Below the pieces are notes generated by a model. That model was not told the origin of the DNA. It saw only the letters and a list, made by a program, of their open reading frames with translations, and searched no databases. From positions 1 through 7,877 of the forward strand of contig JAGWXN010000155.1 of the NCBI GenBank assembly GCA_018969885.1: DNA of 7,877 bases. The letters run 5' to 3'. The DNA comes from Betaproteobacteria bacterium. Its GTDB lineage: Bacteria > Pseudomonadota > Gammaproteobacteria > Burkholderiales > Burkholderiaceae. Below, piece by piece: positions 1 through 5,963 of this stretch. Within the stretch, counting starts at the first letter, position 1, and each line of letters begins with the position of its first letter. A program made the position numbers and the translations under genes.

Positions 1-125
1 ACAACATGGTGAAGGATCTCAAACCGTCTGAAATCGCCGACCTCCAAAACCTGGTCGATCAGGCAACAGCCTATGGTCTGGTCAAGACCAAGGTTGACGT
101 CCGTCCCATGCTGAAGACGTTCTGA
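1..125 (+). CDS. ABC transporter solute-binding protein, C-terminal fragment
   Basis: Only the last 40 codons lie in the window; the gene starts upstream. The frame (codons from base 3, TGA at 123-125) reads through a Lys/Asp-rich helix and ends with residues like YGLVKTKVDVRPML, which resembles the C-terminus of periplasmic binding proteins of the NMT1/SsuA/TauA type that feed nitrate/sulfonate/taurine-class ABC importers. The assignment rests mainly on context: a permease and then an ATPase of that same importer class follow directly, and binding protein, permease, ATPase is a common order for these operons. The ligand cannot be inferred from so short a tail. The reading frame is sound; the family call is moderately sure. 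Confidence 0.72.
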   Translation, partial: NMVKDLKPSEIADLQNLVDQATAYGLVKTKVDVRPMLKTF

Positions 126-172
126 TTCGTTTGGCGTCTGCCTTTCCAACAAACCCCATCCAGGCCATCGTA

Positions 173-937
173 ATGTCAGGTGCCCGCTTTGTCTCCGCGC
201 TCACGCCCGCCGTGGGTGCGGTGGGTTTCATTGCCTTGTGGGCGCTGATCGCAGCCCTCGAGCTGGTTGATCCGGTGCTGCTCCCGTCGCCGCAGGCGTC
301 GGGGCTCGCCATCTGGCAGGGGTTTGTTGGCGGGGCGCTATTGACCGATACGATCATTACCATTCGTCGGACGCTGCTTGCCTTCGTCATTGCAGTGGGT
401 GTTTGCGTGCCGTTGGGACTGGCGCTTGGTTCGTCAGTGCGCCTTTATCGGTCGCTTGAGTTTGTGATCGATTTTTTCCGCTCCACGCCCGCGTCGGCGC
501 TGTTTCCGTTGTTCCTGGTGATTCTTGGTGTGGGCGAGAGCACCAAGGTGGCCGTGGCGGCGTTCGGGGCCGGGCTGCTGATACTTTTCAACACCGCCTA
601 TGGGGTGATGAACGCGCGCAAGACCCGCCAGGCGGCGGCGCGGGTGATGGGCGCCTCGCCGCTTCGGGTGATGGCGGGCGTTACGTTTCTAGAGTCGCTG
701 CCCCAAACACTCGTGGGTATGCGCGCAGGGGTCTCGTTCTCGTTGGTGATTGTGATCGTTGCGGAAATGTTCATCGGCTCAACCGACGGACTCGGGCAGC
801 GCGTGATCAACACTCAGTCTATCTTCAACATGCCTGAGATGTACGCCACGATCTTTTCGGCGGGTGTGCTGGGTTATGGCCTCAATCTCATCTTCATCCT
901 GATCGAACGGCGGTTTGTCCATTGGGGTGGGAAATGA
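173..937 (+). CDS. ABC transporter permease, SsuC/TauC-like
   Basis: This is the inner-membrane channel subunit of a nitrate/sulfonate/taurine-type ABC importer, about 254 residues, the usual size. Hydrophobic segments are visible near residues 15-32, 70-86, 112-148 and 186-207, and at the C-terminus. The cytoplasmic EAA loop that docks on the ATPase is recognisable at about 152-177 (QAAARVMGASPLRV followed by LESLP, with the conserved Gly at 160). I chose the ATG at 173 because it sits just before the first membrane helix and has a weak AGG upstream. A TTG at 131 in the same frame would add 14 residues and leave only 5 bp after the preceding stop, but shows no ribosome site. The stop overlaps the ATPase start as ATGA (934-937), suggesting translational coupling. 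Family confident, substrate unknown. Confidence 0.93.
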   Translation: MSGARFVSALTPAVGAVGFIALWALIAALELVDPVLLPSPQASGLAIWQGFVGGALLTDTIITIRRTLLAFVIAVGVCVPLGLALGSSVRLYRSLEFVIDFFRSTPASALFPLFLVILGVGESTKVAVAAFGAGLLILFNTAYGVMNARKTRQAAARVMGASPLRVMAGVTFLESLPQTLVGMRAGVSFSLVIVIVAEMFIGSTDGLGQRVINTQSIFNMPEMYATIFSAGVLGYGLNLIFILIERRFVHWGGK

Positions 938-1755
938 ACGCAGTGTTGTCTGAGTCTCAGGCAGTGTCTGGCCCGGTGGCTGCGCCAGCCACGCACATCA
1001 CTATCCGCGGGCTCACCAAGAGCTTTGCGGGTCAGCCGCTTTACACCAACTTCGACCTCGATTTTCCCAAAGGGCGAATCACTTCGGTGTTTGGCCCAAA
1101 TGGCTGTGGCAAGTCCACCATGATCAACATGGTGGCGGGGCTTCTGCCCATGGACAGTGGTCAGGTGCTGTTCGACGGCAAGCCACTCAGCCAGACCGTT
1201 ATCGGTTATGTGTTCCAAAATTATCGCGATGCACTTTTTCCCTGGAAGCGTGCCATCGACAACATCCGCTATCCGCTCGCGATCGCAGGCAAGTCGCGCG
1301 GCGAATGTAATGCCCGGACTGACGAACTGGTGCAGTCGTTTGATATCCGCTTTGACCTGAACCGCTACCCGTATGAACTTTCAGGCGGTCAGCAGCAGCT
1401 GGTTTCCATCATGCGCTCGCTGGCGGTGCACCCCGAAGTGCTGTTTCTGGATGAGCCGTTTTCGGCGCTCGACTATGAAATGACGCTCTTCATGCGCGAC
1501 AAACTGCAGGATATTTTTCAGGCAACCGGCACCACCATGATTCTGGTGTCGCATGACCTGGATGAGGCGGTGTATCTGGGTGATGAGATACTGATGCTGA
1601 CTCGTCGGCCCACGCGCATCGCTGAGCGCGTGGTGTTCGATGCTCCGCGACCCCGCACGCCTGCCACGCTCACGTCGGAGGCTTTCACGCGCGCCAAGGC
1701 GCGTTGCCTTGACGTGTTCCAGCGAGAGGTGAGCGCGCGCGAGCTCGCCCTCTGA
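934..1755 (+). CDS. ABC transporter ATP-binding protein, SsuB/TauB-like
   Basis: This is the nucleotide-binding subunit that powers the importer, 273 residues. All core motifs are present in order: Walker [10 protein letters not shown] at 54-62, Q-loop Gln95 in VFQNY, signature LSGGQQQ at 149-155, Walker B VLFLDEP at 169-175, D-loop SALD at 177-180, and switch His207 in SHD. Residues 1-20 are a short low-complexity extension before the first strand. The ATG at 934 is preferred over an in-frame TTG at 922, because GGTGGGA lies just before it and it overlaps the permease stop by four bases. One oddity is that the Arg that usually follows the signature (QQQR) is Leu156. The end of the gene is very GC-rich, and the next gene begins 22 bp downstream, so the importer and the molybdenum-enzyme genes are probably co-transcribed. 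No regulatory C-terminal domain is visible. Confidence 0.95.
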   Translation: MNAVLSESQAVSGPVAAPATHITIRGLTKSFAGQPLYTNFDLDFPKGRITSVFGPNGCGKSTMINMVAGLLPMDSGQVLFDGKPLSQTVIGYVFQNYRDALFPWKRAIDNIRYPLAIAGKSRGECNARTDELVQSFDIRFDLNRYPYELSGGQQQLVSIMRSLAVHPEVLFLDEPFSALDYEMTLFMRDKLQDIFQATGTTMILVSHDLDEAVYLGDEILMLTRRPTRIAERVVFDAPRPRTPATLTSEAFTRAKARCLDVFQREVSARELAL

Positions 1756-1777
1756 TCCAAACGGAGTTTTCTCACTC

Positions 1778-2254
1778 ATGACAGTCAGGGTATCCATGAC
1801 GGTGAACGGCAAAGCCGTGAGCCATGACGTTGAAGAGCGCACATTGCTCGTACAGTTCATTCGCGAGACGCTCAAACTGACCGGCACGCATGTCGGCTGT
1901 GACACGGCGCAGTGCGGGGCTTGCACGGTGCATGTCAACGGCCGTGCGGTCAAAAGCTGCAACATGCTGGCCATGCAGGCCGAAGGCGCGCAGGTCACCA
2001 CCATTGAAGGAATCGCGGCCGCGGACGGCACGTTGCATCCCATGCAGCAGGCGTTTCATCTCGAGCACGGCCTGCAATGCGGCTACTGCACGCCCGGTAT
2101 GGTGATGAGCGCAATCGATCTGCTGCGGCGCATCCCCGATCCCACTGAAGACCAGATTCGCGAGCAGCTTGACGGTAACCTATGCCGCTGCACGGGCTAT
2201 CACAACATCGTGCGTGCGGTGAAGAAAGCGGCCACCCTCATGCCGGGAGCCTGA
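1778..2254 (+). CDS. Molybdenum hydroxylase small [2Fe-2S] subunit (CoxS/XdhA-like)
   Basis: This is the electron-transfer iron-sulfur subunit of a xanthine oxidase / CO dehydrogenase family enzyme, 158 residues, the normal length. Such subunits pass electrons from the molybdopterin centre to FAD. Two clusters can be assigned. The N-terminal plant-ferredoxin-type cluster uses Cys41, Cys46, Cys49 and Cys61 (CxxxxCxxC then C). The C-terminal helical domain uses Cys101, Cys104, Cys136 and Cys138 (CGYC, then CRCTGY). All eight ligands are intact, so the protein should be functional. A GGAG about 11 bp ahead of the ATG can serve as ribosome site. The FAD subunit follows after 3 bp. Relatives act on CO, purines, nicotinate, isoquinoline, aldehydes or 4-hydroxybenzoyl-CoA; this subunit does not tell which. 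There is no Tat or Sec signal, so a cytoplasmic enzyme is expected. Confidence 0.96.
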   Translation: MTVRVSMTVNGKAVSHDVEERTLLVQFIRETLKLTGTHVGCDTAQCGACTVHVNGRAVKSCNMLAMQAEGAQVTTIEGIAAADGTLHPMQQAFHLEHGLQCGYCTPGMVMSAIDLLRRIPDPTEDQIREQLDGNLCRCTGYHNIVRAVKKAATLMPGA

Positions 2255-2257
2255 GCC

Positions 2258-3070
2258 ATGTATTCATTCAATTACCAGCGCGCAACGTCGGTTGAGCAGG
2301 CCCGGGAACGGCTGCAGGCGCAGCCTGGCGCGCGGTTACTGGCGGGCGGGCAGAGCCTGGTCGCCAGCATGAAGCTTCGCCTCACCGATCCCGCCGAGCT
2401 GGTTGACCTGGGTGGTATTGCGTCGTTGGCGGGCATCCGGGTGGAGGGCCGTACCGTCACGATCGGTGCCATGACCCGTCATGCCGAGGTGGCCGCTTCT
2501 GCTGATCTGCAGCGCGCGCTGCCCTCGCTTGCCGCGCTCGCGGGCGGCATCGCCGATCGCATGGTGCGCAACATGGGCACGCTGGGTGGGTCGGTCGCCA
2601 ACAACGACCCCGCAGCGGATTACCCCTCGGCCGTGCTGGCGCTTGACGCCACGGTGATCACCGACCGGCGGCGTATTGCAGCCGATGCGTTCTTCCTTGG
2701 CATGTTCCAGACCGCGCTCGAGGCCGACGAACTCATCACGGCCATTGAATTCAAGGTGCCCAGACGCGCGGCCTATGTGAAATACCGGCATCCGGCCTCG
2801 CGCTACGCGATCGTGGGCGTGTATGTGGCCGACTTCGGCAGTGGCGTGCGCGTGGCGGTCACGGGTGCGGGCCCGGGCGTGTTTCGCATTCCGGAGATGG
2901 AGCGTGCGCTGGGTGGAAAGTTTGCGCCGGAGTCGGTCGCGGGCATCCAGATCCCCTCGGATGGGCTCAACGCCGATATTCACGCTGGCGCTGAGTACCG
3001 CGCTGAGATGGTGACGGTCATGGCAACGCGTGCGGTCGAGCGCGTCTTGAGCGAGCCCGCATCATGGTGA
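2258..3070 (+). CDS. Molybdenum hydroxylase FAD-binding medium subunit (CoxM-like)
   Basis: This is the flavin subunit of the same molybdenum hydroxylase, 270 residues, slightly short for the family (about 280-300). The two FAD pyrophosphate-binding motifs are clear: AGGQSL at 29-34 and TLGGSVANNDPAAD at 108-121. The C-terminal CO-dehydrogenase flavoprotein domain ends with the typical AEYRAEMVTVMATRAV segment at 245-260. The protein contains no cysteine, so it cannot carry the extra [4Fe-4S] cluster found in the flavoprotein subunit of 4-hydroxybenzoyl-CoA reductase; that points to a CoxM/NdhF-like enzyme and away from that reductase. GGGAG lies 8 bp before the ATG, inside the end of the small-subunit gene. 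The last 7 bases overlap the next gene. No large molybdopterin subunit follows, so the catalytic partner must be encoded elsewhere, most likely upstream of the window. Confidence 0.95.
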   Translation: MYSFNYQRATSVEQARERLQAQPGARLLAGGQSLVASMKLRLTDPAELVDLGGIASLAGIRVEGRTVTIGAMTRHAEVAASADLQRALPSLAALAGGIADRMVRNMGTLGGSVANNDPAADYPSAVLALDATVITDRRRIAADAFFLGMFQTALEADELITAIEFKVPRRAAYVKYRHPASRYAIVGVYVADFGSGVRVAVTGAGPGVFRIPEMERALGGKFAPESVAGIQIPSDGLNADIHAGAEYRAEMVTVMATRAVERVLSEPASW

Positions 3071-3564
3071 TCAACGGCCTGTTTCACATCGCAATCAAGA
3101 CCAGTGACCTTGCGGCTACTCGGGCCTTCTATTGCGACGTGATCGGGCTGCGCGATGTTTTTCGCCCGGATTTTGGTTATCCGGGTGCCTGGCTGGCGTG
3201 TCCCGTCCCGGGCGGCCAGCCCATCATGCACATTTACGCGGGCGGGCCAGCGCTGGGCGCTGACGGACGCGCGCCCTCGGGCACTGCGGCGATCGATCAT
3301 GTATCGCTATCGTGCTCGGGGTTCCATGAGTTTCGCGAGCGCTTTCACCGCTTCGGACTGGCCTGGCGCGAATTCCTGGTGCCAGGCACTACGCTCTGGC
3401 AGTTGTTTGTCTATGACCCCAGTGGCGTTCAGCTCGAGCTCACCTTCGAGGGCTCGGCCGAAGCCGGGCCCCCGCCCGACATGACGCCAGGTCGTGTCTA
3501 CGTTGCCGGCAGCAGCTTCTTCGACCCTGAGCGCTATCCAAGGTTGGGCGCGAGCCAGCGCTGA
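3064..3564 (+). CDS. VOC-superfamily (glyoxalase/dioxygenase-fold) protein
   Basis: A 166-residue protein of the vicinal oxygen chelate fold, the scaffold of glyoxalase I, methylmalonyl-CoA epimerase, extradiol dioxygenases and fosfomycin-resistance enzymes. Two beta-alpha-beta-beta-beta modules can be followed. The expected metal ligands are His8 (GLFHIAI), His56 (IMHIYAG), His79 (IDHVSL) and Glu125 (DPSGVQLEL). The first module also has the AFYCDVIGL helix typical of the fold. A proline-rich tail of about 35 residues (131-166) extends beyond the last strand. The start overlaps the FAD-subunit stop (ATGGTGA), so it is translationally coupled and should belong to the same pathway. Whether it opens a ring, isomerises or hydrolyses cannot be told from sequence. 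The fold call is strong; no specific activity is claimed. Confidence 0.87.
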   Translation: MVINGLFHIAIKTSDLAATRAFYCDVIGLRDVFRPDFGYPGAWLACPVPGGQPIMHIYAGGPALGADGRAPSGTAAIDHVSLSCSGFHEFRERFHRFGLAWREFLVPGTTLWQLFVYDPSGVQLELTFEGSAEAGPPPDMTPGRVYVAGSSFFDPERYPRLGASQR

Positions 3565-3631
3565 CCGCGGTCTAGGTGGCTCTCTTGCCGTCTGTCGGTC
3601 GGGCGGTTCGAGTCGGGATCAGGACTGTCAA

Positions 3632-3661
3632 CTGACTTCCCGGCCCACATTGCGATAGATT
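3632..3661 (+). promoter_or_regulatory. Weak sigma-70-like promoter candidate for block B
   Basis: CTGACT (3632-3637, 4 of 6 matches to TTGACA) and TAGATT (3656-3661, 4 of 6 matches to TATAAT) are separated by 18 bp. This would place transcription start near 3668, about 34 bp before the acyl-CoA dehydrogenase ATG. The GTCA-AC-TGAC dyad overlaps the -35 element and the 7-bp inverted repeat covers the start point, the usual sites for repressor operators. The match is poor enough that chance is quite possible in a region of this length. Confidence 0.25.
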
Positions 3662-3666
3662 CGGGA

Positions 3667-3686
3667 TCGGTGCGTGTTTGCACCGA
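3667..3686. repeat. Perfect 7-bp inverted repeat, possible operator or leader hairpin
   Basis: TCGGTGC (3667-3673) and GCACCGA (3680-3686) are exact reverse complements around a 6-base spacer, GTGTTT. The element lies 15 bp before the ATG of the acyl-CoA dehydrogenase gene and just downstream of the promoter candidate. The size and spacing fit either a binding site for a dimeric regulator (TetR- or GntR-type sites look like this) or a small hairpin in the mRNA leader. The dyad is seen directly; its role is inference. Confidence 0.45.
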
Positions 3687-3701
3687 CTGCTGGAGCCCCG
3701 A

Positions 3702-4874
3702 ATGGATTTCTCGATTCCCGCCGACCTCGCCGAGCTTCGCGATCGAACGCGTGCCTTCGTCTGCGAGCAGGTCATCCCGTTCGAGAAGGATGAGCGTCGT
3801 ACTGCGCACGGCCCAACCGACGATCTTCGGCGCGAACTGAATTCGCTCGCCCGGAAAGCAGGGCTGCTTGCACCCCAGGTCGAGGAGCGTTGGGGCGGTC
3901 TGGCACTGAGCCATGTGGGGCGCGCGGTGCTGTTTGAGGAATCGGGCTATTCCATGCTGGGCCCGATTGCCATGCATTGTGCGGCGCCCGACGAGGGCAA
4001 TATGCATCTGCTGGGCATTGTCGGCACCGAGGCGCAGCAGTCGCGCTGGCTGTCGCGACTCGCCAGTGCCGAGATCCGGTCCTGCTTCTGCATGACCGAG
4101 CCTGCGCCCGGTGCAGGCAGCGATCCCGGGCTGCTTCAGACCGTTGCCGTGCGCGAGGGAAGCGACTTCGTCATCAACGGACACAAGTGGTTGATCACCG
4201 GCGCCGAGGGCGCTGGCATGGCGATCATCATGGCGCGGACGCTCGTCGATGGTCAGGACGTGGGTGCAACGATGTTCATGACTGATCTGCCGGCGCCCGG
4301 GTTCTCGATCGAGCGCCTGCTGGATTCCATCGATTCCAGTTTCTGTGGCGGTCACGCAGAGGTTCGGTTCAACAACCTGCGCCTGCCCGAATCAGCGGTG
4401 CTGGGCGAGGTAGGGGGGGGATTCCGTTATGCGCAGGTCCGGCTGGTTCCCGCGCGGTTGACCCACTGCATGCGTTGGCTGGGGGCGGCGCGCCGGGCGC
4501 ATGACATCGCGGTGGACTATGCGAACCGGCGTACGGCGTTCGGATCGCGCCTGATCGATCATGAGGGCGTGGGGTTCGCACTCGCCGATAACGAACTTGA
4601 TCTGCATAGCGCGCGCCTTGCGATCTGGCATACCGCGTGGCTCCTCGATCAGGGCGGACGTGGCAACCGCGAGAGCAGCATGGCGAAGGTGCTGTGCTCG
4701 GAGGCGATCTACCGGATCGTGGATCGTTCCATGCAGGCCATGGGCGGACTCGGGCTCACCACCGATACCGAGGTTTCTAAAATCTTCCGGGATGTGCGTG
4801 CCTTTCGGGTGTATGACGGGCCTTCGGAGGTTCATCGGTGGAGTCTTGCGCGGCGCTTGGGGCGTTCGCACTAG
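3702..4874 (+). CDS. Acyl-CoA dehydrogenase, ACAD10/11-like branch
   Basis: A flavoprotein that introduces a 2,3-double bond into an acyl-CoA thioester, 390 residues, full length. The N-terminal helical domain spans about 1-125. The middle beta domain has the flavin/substrate motif FCMTEPAPGAGSD (129-141) and INGHKWLITGA (158-168). The C-terminal helical domain has RRTAFG (276-281) and QAMGGLGLT (345-353). The loop that holds the catalytic Glu (YEGT in MCAD) reads YDGPSEVH (371-378), putting Asp372 at that position. Together with RLTHCMR (252-258) this recalls the ACAD10/ACAD11-type branch. No Glu stands at the alternative site used by isovaleryl-CoA dehydrogenase. I chose the ATG at 3702, preceded by TGGAG; an in-frame TTG at 3678 lies in the loop of an inverted repeat and has no ribosome site. 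It is probably the first gene of block B. Substrate unknown. Confidence 0.93.
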   Translation: MDFSIPADLAELRDRTRAFVCEQVIPFEKDERRTAHGPTDDLRRELNSLARKAGLLAPQVEERWGGLALSHVGRAVLFEESGYSMLGPIAMHCAAPDEGNMHLLGIVGTEAQQSRWLSRLASAEIRSCFCMTEPAPGAGSDPGLLQTVAVREGSDFVINGHKWLITGAEGAGMAIIMARTLVDGQDVGATMFMTDLPAPGFSIERLLDSIDSSFCGGHAEVRFNNLRLPESAVLGEVGGGFRYAQVRLVPARLTHCMRWLGAARRAHDIAVDYANRRTAFGSRLIDHEGVGFALADNELDLHSARLAIWHTAWLLDQGGRGNRESSMAKVLCSEAIYRIVDRSMQAMGGLGLTTDTEVSKIFRDVRAFRVYDGPSEVHRWSLARRLGRSH

Positions 4875-4899
4875 CGTAATCAGGGGGCAGGGAGGGGTC

Positions 4900-5895
4900 A
4901 TGTCGGCTTTAAGGGGTTTGACATTCCTCATCGCGATGGTGCTGGGCGCATCGGTGGGCGTAGGCACGGGTTCCGCAGCGGCGCAACCAGCGGCCACGGA
5001 CTTCCCGTCGCGACCCCTTCGAATTCTGGTGGGGTTCGCGCCAGGAGGCGGCACCGACATCACGGCGCGCATCGTGGCCAAGCGATTTGCCGACCACATC
5101 CGTCAGCAGGTAGTGGTTGAAAATCGAGCGGGCGGTGGGGGTGTGGTTGCAATGGAATTGCTCGCCGCCGCAGCCCCTGATGGTTACACCATCCTGCTCG
5201 GTGCAGTCGGGCCGTTTGCTGTCACGCCTCATATGCAAAAAGTGAGCTATGACGTTGAGCGCGATTACGCGCCGCTCACCATGGGCGTGGTGTTTCCGAA
5301 TGTGGTGGTGGTCCACCACAGCGTGGCCGTCAGTTCACTCGCCGAGTACCTTGCGCTCGCGCGCAGTGACGGCGCCCGACTCAGCTACGGAAGTTCGGGC
5401 ATCGGCAGTGCGGGTCATCTGGCTGGGGAACTCCTGAACGCCATGGCGGGCACTCATATTCCGCATATCGCTTACAAAGGGGGCGGGCCAGCAATGACCG
5501 ACTTGCTGGGCGGTCAGGTACCGTCGGTGATGGCGTCGCTTCCCAGCGCGCTGCCGCATATCCGCACCAGCCGAATTCGGGCACTCGCCACTACGGGCGC
5601 CGCGCGGGCGCGCGATCTGCCTGATACGCCTACGGTTGCCGAAAGCGGTTACGCAGGCTATGACGCTGTGAACTGGTATGCGTTTGTCGCGCCGGCCAAA
5701 ACGCCCGCGCCCATCCGGGCTCGGCTCACCGAGGCGTTGGTGGCCACGCTCAAGTCGTCGGATGTGATTGAACAGTTGCATGGCCATGGAATGGAGCCGA
5801 AGCCGGACGGTCCAGATGCGCTGGCTGCCACCATGCGTCGTGAGACCGCGGTCTGGGCCAAGGTGGTCAAGGATGCAGGACTGGCTGCGAGATGA
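4900..5895 (+). CDS. Bug-type periplasmic tricarboxylate/organic-acid receptor (TctC family)
   Basis: A 331-residue periplasmic solute receptor of the Bug/TctC family, which binds small carboxylates or aromatic acids. Residues 1-28 form a signal peptide (Arg5, hydrophobic core, cleavage likely after SAAA). Family motifs follow in order: RILVGFAPGGGTD at 41-53, VVENRAGGGG at 72-81, AAPDGYT at 91-97, YGSSGIGSAGH at 163-173, HIAYKGGGPA at 189-198, DLLGGQV at 201-207, and DTPTVAESGY at 242-251 before WYAFVAPAKTP at 259-269. A strong GGGAGGGG (4890-4897) sits just before the ATG. The frame is open further upstream inside the dehydrogenase gene, but the signal peptide and ribosome site fix the start here. 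No TctA or TctB membrane genes are in the window, as is usual for free-standing Bug genes, so it may be a pathway sensor or may pair with a distant transporter. Confidence 0.95.
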   Translation: MSALRGLTFLIAMVLGASVGVGTGSAAAQPAATDFPSRPLRILVGFAPGGGTDITARIVAKRFADHIRQQVVVENRAGGGGVVAMELLAAAAPDGYTILLGAVGPFAVTPHMQKVSYDVERDYAPLTMGVVFPNVVVVHHSVAVSSLAEYLALARSDGARLSYGSSGIGSAGHLAGELLNAMAGTHIPHIAYKGGGPAMTDLLGGQVPSVMASLPSALPHIRTSRIRALATTGAARARDLPDTPTVAESGYAGYDAVNWYAFVAPAKTPAPIRARLTEALVATLKSSDVIEQLHGHGMEPKPDGPDALAATMRRETAVWAKVVKDAGLAAR

Positions 5896-5901
5896 TTTGT
5901 A

Positions 5902-5917
5902 ACCCGGCCGCCCGGGT
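5902..5917. repeat. GC-rich hairpin between the Bug receptor and crotonase genes
   Basis: ACCCGG (5902-5907) and CCGGGT (5912-5917) pair perfectly around CCGC, starting 6 bases after the receptor stop codon. No T-run follows, so it is not a standard intrinsic terminator. It could protect the 3' end of the upstream message or weaken read-through into the crotonase gene. The remaining bases up to 5963 hold only the TGGAGAAG ribosome site. Confidence 0.35.
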
Positions 5918-5963
5918 GCGGTGAGTATTGTTGTTCCCTTATTGGTGATGACTGGAGAAGTCC

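Larger units (their letters stand above)
3565..3701 (+). other. Intergenic region between blocks A and B
   Basis: This 137-bp stretch is by far the longest gene-free interval between two plus-strand genes here, and the natural place for a break between transcripts. It opens with a GACCGCGGTC palindrome across the upstream stop codon, carries the octamer TCGGGATC twice (3613-3620 and 3661-3668, 48 bp apart) and a small GTCA-AC-TGAC dyad (3627-3636), and ends with a 7-bp inverted repeat just ahead of the next ribosome site. I see no convincing intrinsic terminator (no stem followed by a T-run) and no plausible small gene. Confidence 0.6.

Noticed and set aside
1381..2043. Minus-strand open frame of 220 codons opposite the ATPase and small subunit
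   Set aside because: It crosses two genuine genes, with unusual composition and no domain signature.
3563..3572. GACCGCGGTC as a terminator for block A
   Set aside because: A palindrome with no loop and no T-run does not make a terminator hairpin.
3678..3701. TTG start giving a 398-residue acyl-CoA dehydrogenase
   Set aside because: The extra eight residues have no family counterpart, no ribosome site precedes the TTG, and the ATG at 3702 has TGGAG at proper distance.
3534..4355. Minus-strand open frame of 273 codons opposite the acyl-CoA dehydrogenase and the intergenic gap
   Set aside because: No family motif, composition of a shadow frame, and it runs antisense through a well-supported gene.
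4561..4899. Upstream extension of the Bug receptor frame, which could suggest a larger fusion protein
   Set aside because: This part overlaps the dehydrogenase C-terminus and is Arg/Trp-rich. The signal peptide and the GGGAGGGG site place the real start at 4900.
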